From RGIG4034 sp045628945 (GTDB taxonomy: Bacteria > Bacillota > Clostridia > Lachnospirales > Lachnospiraceae): a stretch of DNA of 64,000 nucleotides. Shown here piece by piece: positions 18,845 through 27,246 of the stretch. The DNA lies in NCBI GenBank assembly GCA_045628945.1, contig JAZQQG010000046.1, positions 22,567 to 86,566 on the forward strand, in the 5' to 3' direction. Position 1 is the stretch's first letter; each line of letters begins with the position of its first letter. The notes below the pieces were generated by a model. That model made no database searches. It had not been told where the DNA came from and saw only the letters and a program-made list of their open reading frames with translations. Both the position numbers and the translations under genes were made by a program.

Positions 18845-19843
18845 GTGCCCTTAACGAACACGCAATATAAATCAATCGAACAGGAATACGAGCAGCGCCG
18901 TTTACAGAATTACCGCCTGCTCAAAACCCGTCAGGAGGAAGTCTATGCGAAGGCTCCGGAATACCGCGAGCTGGAGGAAAAGATTGCCTCTTTGTCTGTT
19001 GCCCAGAGCAAGAAATTCCTTGAAGGGGACGAGACAGCGATTACCGAACTGAAGTCAAAGATTCGCGAGTTAAAAGAACAGAAGCACCTGGCCATCATTC
19101 GTGCCGGACTTCCGGGCGATTATCTCGATCCGATCTATGATTGCCCCGATTGCAAGGATACCGGCTACATCGGTACCGCGAAGTGCCATTGTCTGAAGCA
19201 GGCCATTACGGACTTCATCTATGAGCAGTCCAACATCAAAAATCAGCTCCAGACGGAGAACTTTGCCACGCTCTCCTATGAGTTCTATCAGGGGGAAGAC
19301 CTCCTTCGCTATAAGAACGCGGTTGAGACCTGCCACAATTTTGTGAATAATTTCAATTCAGACTTTCATAATATTCTTTTATATGGTACGGTAGGTACCG
19401 GCAAGAGTTTTCTTTCCGGATGCATTGCCAAAGAATTAATCGAAAAGGGCCACACGGTGCTGTACTTCAGCGCAACCTCCCTCTTCGACTCCCTGGCGCA
19501 GACCACCTTTGATTATAATGCAAGGGAGGAACGCAGCCGACTGATGGAAGATCTGCAGGAATGTGACCTGCTCATCATCGACGATTTGGGCACCGAGTAC
19601 ACGAATTCCTTCACTCTGTCCCAGTTATTTAGCCTCATCAACGAGAGATTCCTGCGTAAGAAATCCCTCGTCATCTCCAGCAATCTGGGGTTGGAGGAAT
19701 TAAGAGACCGTTATTCCGAGCGAATCTTCTCCCGCTTGACCGGCAAAGAGACTTCGGTATGCAAGGTGACCGGCCCGGACATTCGTCTCTACAAAAAGCG
19801 CATGTACAATCGCAACAGCGCCAAACCCGATCCACGTGCATAA
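18845..19843 (+). CDS. DnaC/DnaI-like helicase loader ATPase
   Basis: 332 residues starting with GTG at 18845, with GGAGA 6 nt upstream. The N-terminal coiled region is followed by a zinc-binding Cys cluster (Cys100, 103, 114, 116 in CPDCKDTGYIGTAKCHC). An AAA+ core follows with Walker A GTVGTGKS (181-188) and Walker B LLIIDDLG (Asp246-Asp247). Proteins of this kind load the replicative helicase DnaB/DnaC at the origin. The gene directly follows the DnaD-domain gene, consistent with a primosome operon. Confidence 0.93.
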   Translation: MPLTNTQYKSIEQEYEQRRLQNYRLLKTRQEEVYAKAPEYRELEEKIASLSVAQSKKFLEGDETAITELKSKIRELKEQKHLAIIRAGLPGDYLDPIYDCPDCKDTGYIGTAKCHCLKQAITDFIYEQSNIKNQLQTENFATLSYEFYQGEDLLRYKNAVETCHNFVNNFNSDFHNILLYGTVGTGKSFLSGCIAKELIEKGHTVLYFSATSLFDSLAQTTFDYNAREERSRLMEDLQECDLLIIDDLGTEYTNSFTLSQLFSLINERFLRKKSLVISSNLGLEELRDRYSERIFSRLTGKETSVCKVTGPDIRLYKKRMYNRNSAKPDPRA

Positions 19844-19904
19844 TCCCTTCGCGGGAATATCATTAATTATATTATTATTTACACAATAGAAAGTGAGGAC
19901 TCTT

Positions 19905-21092
19905 ATGTCTGACAAGCGCGAAGAAAAAAGAAATCTGGAAACCATCCCTGTTGGCTCCCTGGGTATTATCCCTTTAACCGGATGCCGTGAATTAGGTGAG
20001 AAGGTGGATCAGTACCTCGTATCCTGGAGAACAGAGCGAGAGAGCGAGCACAAGGACAGCCTGGCATTCCAGGGCTATCAGCGTGATTCTTTCCTGTTAA
20101 ATGCCAAGGTACCTCGTTTCGGTACCGGTGAGGCAAAGGGTGTAATCGAGGAATCCGTTCGTGGTAATGACCTCTACCTCTTAGTAGATGTAACGAATTA
20201 TTCCAAGACCTATACCGTATGCGGACAGACCAATCACATGTCTCCCGATGATCATTTCCAGGATCTGAAGCGTATCATCGCAGCTGTCGGCGGTAAGGCA
20301 AGACGTATTACCGTAATTATGCCCTTCTTATACGAGAGCAGACAGCACAAGAGAACCGCAAGAGAGTCCCTTGACTGTGCAATCGCATTGCAGGAGCTCG
20401 TAGCAATGGGTGTTGACAATATCATCACCTTCGATGCCCATGACCCTCGTGTACAGAATGCAATTCCTCTTCACGGCTTTGAGACCGTACAGCCTACCTA
20501 TCAGTTCATCAAGGGCTTATGCAGAACCGTGCCTGATCTGCAGCTGGATTCCGAGCATATGATGGCTATCAGCCCCGATGAAGGTGGTATGGGCCGTGCC
20601 ATCTACATGGCAAACGTGCTCGGTCTGGATATGGGTATGTTCTACAAGCGTCGTGATTACACTCGCATCGTAAACGGCCGTAACCCCATCGTGGCACATG
20701 AGTTCTTAGGTACCGATGTGGAAGGCAAGGATATGATCATTCTCGACGATATGATTTCCTCCGGTGAGAGTATGCTCGAGGTAGCTGCCGCACTGAAGGC
20801 CAGAAAGGCGCGTCGTATCTTCGTTTGTGCAACCTTTGGTCTTTTCACCAACGGTCTGGATGCTTTCGATAAGGCTTACCATGACGGCATCATCGATAAG
20901 GTTCTTACCACGAACTTAATCTACCAGACTCCCGAGTTGCTTGAGCGTGAGTATTACATCAACTGCGATATGAGCAAGTACATTGCCTACTTAATCGATA
21001 CGCTGAATCACGATGCTTCCATCAGCGACCTGTTAAATCCCAGCGATCGTATCAACAACCTGGTAGCAAAGTACAAGGCAGAGAGACAGTAA
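19905..21092 (+). CDS. prs: ribose-phosphate diphosphokinase, long form
   Basis: 395 residues from the ATG at 19905, which has GTGAGG just upstream; a GTG at 19893 is in frame but less likely. It makes PRPP from ribose-5-phosphate and ATP. Two phosphoribosyltransferase-fold halves are visible, with the catalytic loop region ESRQHKRTARES, a DAHDPR metal-binding motif, and the PRPP loop LDDMISSGES in place of the more common DDMIDTAGT. It is about 80 residues longer than the classical enzyme (near 315), a variant common in clostridia. It is followed after 10 nt by a permease gene and then a terminator. Confidence 0.92.
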   Translation: MSDKREEKRNLETIPVGSLGIIPLTGCRELGEKVDQYLVSWRTERESEHKDSLAFQGYQRDSFLLNAKVPRFGTGEAKGVIEESVRGNDLYLLVDVTNYSKTYTVCGQTNHMSPDDHFQDLKRIIAAVGGKARRITVIMPFLYESRQHKRTARESLDCAIALQELVAMGVDNIITFDAHDPRVQNAIPLHGFETVQPTYQFIKGLCRTVPDLQLDSEHMMAISPDEGGMGRAIYMANVLGLDMGMFYKRRDYTRIVNGRNPIVAHEFLGTDVEGKDMIILDDMISSGESMLEVAAALKARKARRIFVCATFGLFTNGLDAFDKAYHDGIIDKVLTTNLIYQTPELLEREYYINCDMSKYIAYLIDTLNHDASISDLLNPSDRINNLVAKYKAERQ

Positions 21093-21102
21093 ATAGAAAC
21101 CT

Positions 21103-22089
21103 ATGAAGACTCGTCAAATCATCAGTTCCGCTCTTCTTGTGTTAACGGCCCTGATCTGGGGTATCGCTTTTGTGGCCCAGAGTGTCGGCATGGATTATGT
21201 CGGAACCTTTACCTTCAACGGAGTGCGCTTTGCGGTAGGCGGTCTGGTACTGCTTCCGGTCATTGCCTTTATCAATGCGCAGAAGAAGCGCAAGGCCATC
21301 GCAGAGGGTGCCTCTCCGGAATCCTTCAAGACTCCGGAAGCTCTCAAGGCACGTCGCAAAGCTCGACGCACCGTATTCCTTGGCGGAATCTGCTGCGGTA
21401 TTGCCCTGGCCATTGCCGCTAACCTCCAGCAGTACGGCATTATCTATACCACTACCGGTAAGGCCGGTTTCTTAACCGCCTGCTATATCATCATCGTGCC
21501 GATTCTTGGTCTTTTTCTCCATAAAAAGACCACGTCCTTCCTCTGGATTGGCGTGGCCCTGGCTATGGTCGGTATGGTATTCTTGTGTTTCATCGGAAAA
21601 GGCAACGAAGTCCTCGAAGGCGTTCCCTGTGTGAATCTCTTCGGGTTACAGATCTCCGTGGGAGACATTACCTTATTCGCCTGTGCGATTATGTTCTCCG
21701 TGCAGATTCTGATTATCGACCACTTCTCTCCGATGGTAGACGGTGTGCAGATGTCCTGCATTCAGTTTTTTACGGTGTCGGTGCTCTCAAGTATCTGTAT
21801 GTTCCTCTTCGAGAAGCCCGAACTTCACGCAATCCTGTCGGCCTATCTGCCGATTCTCTACACCGGTGTCTTATCCTCCGGCGTAGCCTACACGCTGCAG
21901 ATTGTGGCCCAGAAGGACTTAAATCCCACCGTGGCCTCCCTCATCATGAGCTTAGAGTCCACCTTCAGTCTCTTAGCCGGCTGGATTATCTTAGGCCAGC
22001 GAATGACGGTCTATGAGATTGTCGGCTGTGTACTGATTTTTGTGGCAATTGTGCTAGCACAGTTGCCGGAGAAGGAAAAAAATAACTGA
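21103..22089 (+). CDS. EamA-type DMT superfamily permease
   Basis: 328 residues with about ten hydrophobic segments and the two EamA halves (LIWGIAFVAQ near the start, and SGVAYTLQ with SLIMSLESTFSLLAGW in the second half). The loop after the second helix is enlarged and Lys/Arg-rich. These are inner-membrane exporters or importers of small metabolites; the substrate cannot be told from the sequence. It starts 10 nt after prs with a weak ribosome binding site, so coupling to prs is likely. A bidirectional-looking hairpin closes the unit. Confidence 0.88.
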   Translation: MKTRQIISSALLVLTALIWGIAFVAQSVGMDYVGTFTFNGVRFAVGGLVLLPVIAFINAQKKRKAIAEGASPESFKTPEALKARRKARRTVFLGGICCGIALAIAANLQQYGIIYTTTGKAGFLTACYIIIVPILGLFLHKKTTSFLWIGVALAMVGMVFLCFIGKGNEVLEGVPCVNLFGLQISVGDITLFACAIMFSVQILIIDHFSPMVDGVQMSCIQFFTVSVLSSICMFLFEKPELHAILSAYLPILYTGVLSSGVAYTLQIVAQKDLNPTVASLIMSLESTFSLLAGWIILGQRMTVYEIVGCVLIFVAIVLAQLPEKEKNN

Positions 22090-22100
22090 TTGGAACATAA

Positions 22101-22138
22101 AAGAGAGTACAACATAAATGATTGTACCCTCTTTTTTT
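22101..22138 (+). terminator. intrinsic terminator after prs-permease
   Basis: AAGAGAGTACAA / TTGTACCCTCTT stem with one G-U pair and a 9-nt loop, followed by seven T. It also sits at the 3' end of the convergent gene at 22142. Confidence 0.85.
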
Positions 22139-22141
22139 CCG

Positions 22142-22606
22142 TTATTCAGTGAAGAGATTTAAAAAGTTGTTCACAAAGTCCATTTGATGCATCATGTCTC
22201 TATTCGTAACGAAAACCATTTGTACTGACATAACGTCCGGAAAGAAGAACACATCTACCTCATCAAATGCATAAAAATAATAATATCCATTCCGCCTTAA
22301 TGGTTTGCCAAACAAACCCGTCAATTGCTTCAGTAATCCTTTTTCCTCTGGTTTAAATGTATAGCTGATGAAATATAATCCCTTACCATCGTGAAGATAC
22401 TCTGTACTAACTGTCTCGTGACCAAGTATCTTCTGATTATCCAAATCACCTTTTTTTTCAGTAACATCAAACGACTCCCCCATTTCATGTCCATGTAAAA
22501 TGTCCTTTTTTTCATACAAAACATTGTTCAAAATATAAATACATAGGATAAAGCATGATAAGGATGCTATTATTTTTACTATTCTTACTATTTTTCTTTT
22601 TTCCAT
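22142..22606 (-). CDS. unknown membrane-anchored protein
   Basis: 154 residues. A basic N-terminus (MEKRKIVRIVK) is followed by one hydrophobic segment (about 11-27) and an extracytoplasmic domain rich in aromatic residues (YYYFYAFDEVDVFFFPDV). No family is recognised. The ribosome binding site is poor and the base composition is more AT-rich than the neighbours, so it may be acquired. It is convergent with the prs-permease unit and preceded by a 13-bp perfect hairpin in the upstream spacer. Confidence 0.6.
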   Translation of the reverse strand: MEKRKIVRIVKIIASLSCFILCIYILNNVLYEKKDILHGHEMGESFDVTEKKGDLDNQKILGHETVSTEYLHDGKGLYFISYTFKPEEKGLLKQLTGLFGKPLRRNGYYYFYAFDEVDVFFFPDVMSVQMVFVTNRDMMHQMDFVNNFLNLFTE

Positions 22607-22643
22607 ACTAATACCACAATTCCCTTAACAGTATCTTTATATT

Positions 22644-22673
22644 AGGTATGATTCCTGTCAAGGAATCATACCT
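22644..22673. repeat. 13-bp perfect inverted repeat
   Basis: AGGTATGATTCCT (22644-22656) and AGGAATCATACCT (22661-22673) with a 4-nt GTCA loop, upstream of the unknown gene at 22606. No T run follows on either strand, so it is not an ordinary terminator. It could be an operator or a leader hairpin. Confidence 0.8.
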
Positions 22674-22756
22674 TCTGATAAACGTAGTGTATCAGCGCCG
22701 CGGAAGCGGTTTTTTGCCACTATTATCACTCAACAAAAATAGAACCCAATAATATA

Positions 22757-22784
22757 TTGTCATATCACGATATCGTGATATAAT
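22757..22784 (+). promoter_or_regulatory. promoter with palindromic operator for the DUF4160/DUF2442 pair
   Basis: TTGTCA (22757-22762) and TATAAT (22779-22784) are 16 nt apart. The spacer and the first half of the -10 are covered by a perfect 20-bp palindrome ATATCACGATATCGTGATAT (22762-22781). A dimeric repressor bound there would block RNA polymerase. The second gene of the operon encodes a helix-turn-helix, so autorepression is likely. Confidence 0.8.
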
Positions 22785-22798
22785 AGAAAGGACTTATA

Positions 22799-23053
22799 AT
22801 GCCAGTCATAGCAAGATTTAATGGAATCATAATTAAAATGTACTTTTTGCAAGGAGAACATAACCCTCCGCATATTCATGCATTCTATAGTGACGATGTA
22901 GTCGCAATAGACTATATGACCGGAGAGATTTTGGATGGATATCTACCTCCCAAAGAACTAAAACAAGTTCTCCAATGGGTAGCGCTTCATAAGAATGAGT
23001 TGCAGATTATTTGGGAGACACAGCAATTCAAGAGACTTCCACCTTTAGATTAG
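22799..23053 (+). CDS. DUF4160 protein
   Basis: 84 residues with AAAGGA 7 nt upstream of the ATG. It matches DUF4160: MPVIARFNGIIIKMYF, then the conserved EHNPPHIHAFY and IWETQQF near the end. The function of DUF4160 is not established. It is usually found directly upstream of a DUF2442 protein, as here, where the pair is 13 nt apart. Both sit behind an operator-bearing promoter, an arrangement seen in toxin-antitoxin modules; that role is inference. Confidence 0.88.
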   Translation: MPVIARFNGIIIKMYFLQGEHNPPHIHAFYSDDVVAIDYMTGEILDGYLPPKELKQVLQWVALHKNELQIIWETQQFKRLPPLD

Positions 23054-23066
23054 ACAGGAGGAGACA

Positions 23067-23495
23067 ATGTTTCACAAGGTAAAGAATGTAAATGCATTAC
23101 CGGATTACAGACTAAGCGTACAATTCTGCGAAGGTGTCACCAAGCTATATGACCTGAAGCCGCTTTTCGACCGCTTTCCTGCTTTTTGTTTGTTGCAGGA
23201 ACATCGGAATGTCTTTTTCAATGTGTCCGTTGATCTTGGGGGATATGGAATCGTGTGGAACGAAGAACTGGATCTGTCCTGCGACGAATTATGGGAGAAC
23301 GGAGTCACGGTTGCCACTCCTTTTGACGGACTGATGTCCTTTGCCGATGCAACCGAATTGTGGGGGCTGAATGAGAGCACCTTAAGAAAAGCCATCGCTT
23401 ATGGCAAGCTCATTAACGGTGTGGATGTATGCAAATATGGGAAGCAGTGGATTATTTCTGTCGAAGCCATGAAGCGCGAATATGGTGAGGGATGA
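23067..23495 (+). CDS. DUF2442 protein with C-terminal helix-turn-helix
   Basis: 142 residues. The N-terminal part (1-85) is DUF2442-like (NVNALPDYRLSVQFCEGVTK). The C-terminal part (about 95-140) reads as a small DNA-binding domain (FADATELWGLNESTLRKAI, then KYGKQWIISVEAMKREYG). GGAGGAG precedes the ATG. The DNA-binding tail makes this protein the natural candidate for binding the 20-bp palindrome over its own promoter. The combination of DUF4160 plus DUF2442-HTH suggests a two-component addiction or regulatory module, not proven. Confidence 0.85.
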   Translation: MFHKVKNVNALPDYRLSVQFCEGVTKLYDLKPLFDRFPAFCLLQEHRNVFFNVSVDLGGYGIVWNEELDLSCDELWENGVTVATPFDGLMSFADATELWGLNESTLRKAIAYGKLINGVDVCKYGKQWIISVEAMKREYGEG

Positions 23496-23517
23496 TAGGA
23501 GAAGCACTAGAAAAGCA

Positions 23518-23546
23518 TTGATTATTATACAATTTTTGAATATAAT
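23518..23546 (+). promoter_or_regulatory. promoter of candidate small RNA
   Basis: TTGATT (23518-23523) and TATAAT (23541-23546) with a 17-nt spacer, in an intergenic stretch with no coding sequence downstream, pointing to an RNA product starting near 23553. Confidence 0.7.
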
Positions 23547-23552
23547 AACAGT

Positions 23553-23637
23553 AAAGTTGAGGACGGAACAGGCAGCCGTCACGCCCTTGTGGTCTTAAAA
23601 GAGATGCAGATTGCCACCTGCCAACTTTTCTTTTTTT
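23553..23637 (+). ncRNA. candidate structured small RNA, unknown family
   Basis: About 85 nt from the predicted start to a T run (TTTTCTTTTTTT). The ends pair (AAAGTTG 23553-23559 with CAACTTT 23622-23628) and an internal GGCAG can pair with CTGCC just inside, giving a closed structure with its own terminator. Alternative local pairs are GACGG/CCGTC and CAC/GTG. It does not match the conserved cores of SRP RNA, 6S RNA, tmRNA or RNase P that I know. No protein frame fits. Confidence 0.6.
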
Positions 23638-23651
23638 GTTAGACGCAAAAG

Positions 23652-23698
23652 AACACCACCGTTTCGATTTTAATAAATCGTTTAGGTGGTGTTTTTTA
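23652..23698 (+). terminator. intrinsic terminator (possibly bidirectional)
   Basis: AACACCACC (23652-23660) / GGTGGTGTT (23685-23693) with an inner CGATTT/AAATCG stem, then TTTT. It lies between the small RNA and the convergent TauE/SafE gene. Confidence 0.8.
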
Positions 23699-23768
23699 TC
23701 CACTAATTCACTAACTTATACTATAATCGACAAATCTCGCTTTCTTTTAGTTCGGATCTCGAACACAC

Positions 23769-24545
23769 TTATCCAATCAGCCGAAATCCCATCACCACAA
23801 CACCCAATACTACCAACACGACTCCCGTCGCGCGATTCAAGGTCTTAGGCGTTGCCTTATTGGCAAACACGGCGGCGATTCGCGCCCACAGGAAGGTAAA
23901 CAGGATGCACAGTGCTAATACCAGCCAGTCCGGTGTGGTACTCATGGAAAAATGAGACAACGCCCCCGTCAATGCGGTAAAGGTCATAATAAAGACGCTG
24001 GTTCCCACTGCAGTCTTCAGCTCATACCCCAGCACGCTCGTAAGGACTAACAGCATCATCATACCGCCCCCGGCACCGACAAAGCCGCAGATAAAACCAA
24101 TCATCATTCCACACACAATGGATTGCACGATTCTTTTTTTCTGCGAAACCGCCATCATGGCTTCCTTCGTGGTCATAACCGGTTTCAAGATGAATTTAAC
24201 ACCCAGCAGGAAGGTCATGAAGACCGAGAAGGTTCCCATGGTCGTGGAAGGCACCCGACTGGACACATAGCTTCCCACAACGGTAAATGCCAACACGCTC
24301 CCCATCATCACGAGGCCGTTTTTCACATCGAGATTCCTATTTCTGCCATAAGTATAAGCGGATACGGCACTGGCCAACACATCGGAGGACAGTGCGATTC
24401 CGACGGCCAGATAGGGGTCCATATCTAAGAATGTCACCAGCATCGGCGTAATAACCGCTGCGGCGCTCATTCCGGCAAAGCCGGTTCCTAAGCCCGCTCC
24501 CATGCCGGCGAAAAAAGTAACCAGCAAAACCAATACTATACGCAT
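23769..24545 (-). CDS. TauE/SafE (TSUP) family permease
   Basis: 258 residues from the ATG at 24545, chosen for its GGAGGAG at 6 nt; the frame is open further upstream. Eight or so hydrophobic segments, with the family pattern GLGTGFAGMSAAAVITPML and the repeated GFICGFVGAGGGMMML. Members export or import sulfite, organosulfonates or other small anions; the substrate is not determined. The GNAT gene ends 45 nt upstream on the same strand and may be cotranscribed. Confidence 0.9.
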   Translation of the reverse strand: MRIVLVLLVTFFAGMGAGLGTGFAGMSAAAVITPMLVTFLDMDPYLAVGIALSSDVLASAVSAYTYGRNRNLDVKNGLVMMGSVLAFTVVGSYVSSRVPSTTMGTFSVFMTFLLGVKFILKPVMTTKEAMMAVSQKKRIVQSIVCGMMIGFICGFVGAGGGMMMLLVLTSVLGYELKTAVGTSVFIMTFTALTGALSHFSMSTTPDWLVLALCILFTFLWARIAAVFANKATPKTLNRATGVVLVVLGVVVMGFRLIG

Positions 24546-24589
24546 GAGGTCTCCTCCTTTTCCAGCAAGTCCTCTATACACTGCATACG

Positions 24590-25051
24590 TCAATGTCGAA
24601 ACGTAACCTTATGCAGCATCTTATAATATGCCGTTTTTCCCTCCGAGAAGAAGCCTGCGTTCCGATAGAAATCATGTGTCTTAGGGTCTGAGGAACCGGT
24701 AATCAGCATCATCTTATAGCAGCCCGCATCACGGGCAACCTCTTCCGCATAAGCAAGGCACTGACCGGCATACCCTTGCCCGCGGTAAGCGGCATCCGTT
24801 ACCACATTTTCGACTAAGGCATAAGGAGATACATTACGCGTCAGATTCGGAATCACAATGCAGGTACAGGAGGATACCAATCTGCCATCCACCTCAGCAA
24901 CGATTAAATGATAATCCGGGTCAGAGCAGATTCTCTCCCAGATGCCCACAAGGTGGTCGTCCTGTTCCGGCACAGAGGTCTCGTGCAGATGCAGATAGAG
25001 GACCAAAAGATTATCCAGATCATCCTTTTTTACTTCGCGAATCGTAAGCAT
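24590..25051 (-). CDS. GNAT family N-acetyltransferase
   Basis: 153 residues from the ATG at 25051, which has GGAGG 5 nt upstream; a TTG four codons earlier is in frame but lies within that site. The acetyl-CoA loop is VTDAAYRGQGYAGQCL (R/Q-x-x-G-x-G/A). A late FYRNAGF motif follows, as in many GNAT proteins. The acceptor is unknown. It lies between an HD hydrolase gene and the TauE/SafE permease, all on the minus strand. Confidence 0.88.
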   Translation of the reverse strand: MLTIREVKKDDLDNLLVLYLHLHETSVPEQDDHLVGIWERICSDPDYHLIVAEVDGRLVSSCTCIVIPNLTRNVSPYALVENVVTDAAYRGQGYAGQCLAYAEEVARDAGCYKMMLITGSSDPKTHDFYRNAGFFSEGKTAYYKMLHKVTFRH

Positions 25052-25114
25052 TGTCTCCTCCAATACTTTGGGCTGTTCAGAACTACCTCCGTATAACGAA
25101 AGTGTCGATTTAGA

Positions 25115-25684
25115 TCAGACCTCTATCAGTTCCCTCGCCATTTCAAGATACTCCCGCTCAACCTCCTCAAAGGGTCTTACCGCATACGACAGTTCGATAT
25201 GAATCTCGGGCTGTTTGTCGGAGATTACTTCATTCAATAAATTCTTCATATCATACCAGAGCATGGCATTGTCAATCTCCTTCACCGTAGCGCATTCCTC
25301 GGGGGATAGAGCGGACCCCAGAAATTTCTCATAGATGACGTTTAATAACCGCTCTTCTGCCTCGATATAATTCGGAAGTTCCTTCTTGAAGGGACGGGGC
25401 ACGTCGGACATATAGCACTCGCTGGCATCATGTAGTAGACAGGCAAGCACCAAACGATTCGAGAGTCCGCGAGCCTTCGCCTCTCTGGCACAGTTTATGC
25501 AATGCTGCCCTACAGAAAAGAAGCTTTTCACATGGCCGTTTCCGCGGGTAATGAGCGACAGCGCATGGGCGATATCCTCGATATGAAGTGCCTCCGAATC
25601 CGGAGAGAGCGGATAGAACCACACCCCGGTATAGGTGGTGATATGCTCGCCGATATGTGATTTATTCTCGTGAGAAGAGTTCAT
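25115..25684 (-). CDS. HD-domain phosphohydrolase
   Basis: 189 residues. The HD motif is LLHDASE (His85-Asp86), with His61 in SVGQHC and a late Asp in KEIDNAMLWYD that complete a metal site. The N-terminal TYTGVWFYPLSPDS stretch is typical of YfbR-like 5'-nucleotidase or phage-associated HD proteins. Likely a soluble nucleotide-directed phosphohydrolase; the substrate is inferred only by family. It stands alone between the MATE and GNAT genes. Confidence 0.85.
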   Translation of the reverse strand: MNSSHENKSHIGEHITTYTGVWFYPLSPDSEALHIEDIAHALSLITRGNGHVKSFFSVGQHCINCAREAKARGLSNRLVLACLLHDASECYMSDVPRPFKKELPNYIEAEERLLNVIYEKFLGSALSPEECATVKEIDNAMLWYDMKNLLNEVISDKQPEIHIELSYAVRPFEEVEREYLEMARELIEV

Positions 25685-25732
25685 TCCTTACTCCTGTTAT
25701 CTCTATGTACTAACAGATCTGCCGCCTTGAGC

Positions 25733-27145
25733 TTATTCTGTCGCCTTGTCCTGCTTCGTACCCACCAGATTCTGCACCCAAACACCACTACGCACCATGA
25801 AGTAGCCAATGACTGCCTTCACAATCTCGGAATAGACCACAATGGCGAAGAGCAGATGGATGTCCATCTTCGTGAAACGACTGAGCACAAAGGCCAACGG
25901 AATCTGCAAAAGCCAGCTAAATCCGAAATCAAACAGGAAGGTGATTCCGGTCTTGCCGCCGCTTCGCAGAGTAAAATAGCAGGAATTCGTGTAGGACCAA
26001 ATGGGCATCGCAATCGCCTGAATCATAATAAAGTAGGTTGCAAGGTCACGCACCTGCTGTTCGGTATTGTAGAGAAGCGGGAAAACCTTGGCCACGGGAA
26101 GTGCCGCGATTCCCACTACGGTTGACAGCATAACGCCAAAAAATAACAGTTTGTTATCATACTCCTTGGCTTCCTCAAGCTTCCCGGCGCCGAGCTTCGC
26201 CCCGACAATAATCGAAATACAGCCACCCATCTGAATGAAAAATACATTAATCAGATTCACAATCGTGCCGGCAATATTTCGTCCGGCCACCACATCCAAA
26301 CCTCGTACCGAATAGCACTGTGCAATTGCAGATACGCCTACGGACCAGAGGAACTCGTTGGCCAAAAGCGGAATACTCTTCCAGGTTACTTTTTTTGCAA
26401 GCGCACCGGGAATTCGGAAGCCACGGAACAGACCGACACCGTACGGCGCTTTCTTGTGTCTTGTATGAACCCACACAATCACAACGCCCGCCTCGATGTA
26501 TTTTGCGATTACGGTTGCAATGGCTGCACCCCGGACCCCTAATTCCGGCAAACCGAAATTACCGAAAATTAAGCCGTAGTCTAATATCAGGTTAATGCCG
26601 ACAGCCGCCATGGAACCGATCATAGGGATTTTCGTTTCCCCGCTTTCACGGGTTGCACTGGCATAAGCCTGACCCAACGCAAAAGGCAGGAGGCTGAAGA
26701 GCATGATGCGCATGTACTCTTTTCCATAGGAGAGGGTCGCCGCAATCTGCTCCGGGGAATCGTCCTTGCTTAAATAGAGGGAGATTAACGGATCCATGCA
26801 GAAATACAGCACAAGTCCCGCAATCAGCGTCACCGATAGTGCCAAAAGAATACGATAGCGAAGGGTATATTTCTGTCCCTCGTAATCCCCTTTGCCATAG
26901 AACTGTGCTCCGAAGATACTCGGACCGGATACCCCGCCGAAAATCGTGATATTAAAAATAAACATATACTGGTTCACGATGGACACACCGCTCATCTGCT
27001 CGGTACCGATTGCGCCCACCATGATATTGTCTAACATACTGACGAAGTTCGTAATCAGGTTCTGCAGAATCATGGGAACCACAATTCCGAGAACATAGAG
27101 ATAGAACCTCTTGTCACCTAAATATTTTTCTCTGAACTTTCTCAT
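25733..27145 (-). CDS. MATE family efflux transporter
   Basis: 470 residues with about twelve membrane segments. Family-typical stretches are MILQNLITNFVSMLDNIMVGAIG near the N-terminus and ISGPS/GAQFYGKGD in the first half; the two-fold repeat is visible. MATE proteins expel cationic compounds in exchange for Na+ or H+. The gene is monocistronic by appearance. The upstream spacer holds a small GC-rich inverted repeat and the terminator of the amino-acid ABC operon. Confidence 0.93.
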   Translation of the reverse strand: MRKFREKYLGDKRFYLYVLGIVVPMILQNLITNFVSMLDNIMVGAIGTEQMSGVSIVNQYMFIFNITIFGGVSGPSIFGAQFYGKGDYEGQKYTLRYRILLALSVTLIAGLVLYFCMDPLISLYLSKDDSPEQIAATLSYGKEYMRIMLFSLLPFALGQAYASATRESGETKIPMIGSMAAVGINLILDYGLIFGNFGLPELGVRGAAIATVIAKYIEAGVVIVWVHTRHKKAPYGVGLFRGFRIPGALAKKVTWKSIPLLANEFLWSVGVSAIAQCYSVRGLDVVAGRNIAGTIVNLINVFFIQMGGCISIIVGAKLGAGKLEEAKEYDNKLLFFGVMLSTVVGIAALPVAKVFPLLYNTEQQVRDLATYFIMIQAIAMPIWSYTNSCYFTLRSGGKTGITFLFDFGFSWLLQIPLAFVLSRFTKMDIHLLFAIVVYSEIVKAVIGYFMVRSGVWVQNLVGTKQDKATE

Positions 27146-27212
27146 TTCTCTTTACCATATACTCACTCTGAAAAGAGGCGGGGAACCCGTCCCGCTTCCT
27201 CATCACAGGTAG

Positions 27213-27239
27213 AAAAAGCGGACAGAAGAATCTGCCCGC
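27213..27239 (-). terminator. terminator of the amino-acid ABC operon
   Basis: Minus-strand stem GCGGGCAGA / TCTGTCCGC (9 bp with one G-U), 4-nt loop, then TTTTT, just after the ATPase gene. Confidence 0.8.
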
Positions 27240-27246
27240 CACGAAC

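Noticed and set aside
23553..23637. SRP RNA or 6S RNA
   Set aside because: The conserved SRP core around GGAAGGAAGCAGC is absent and the molecule is far too short for 6S RNA.
27175..27197. Small GC-rich inverted repeat before the MATE gene as a riboswitch
   Set aside because: Too short and no conserved aptamer core is visible.
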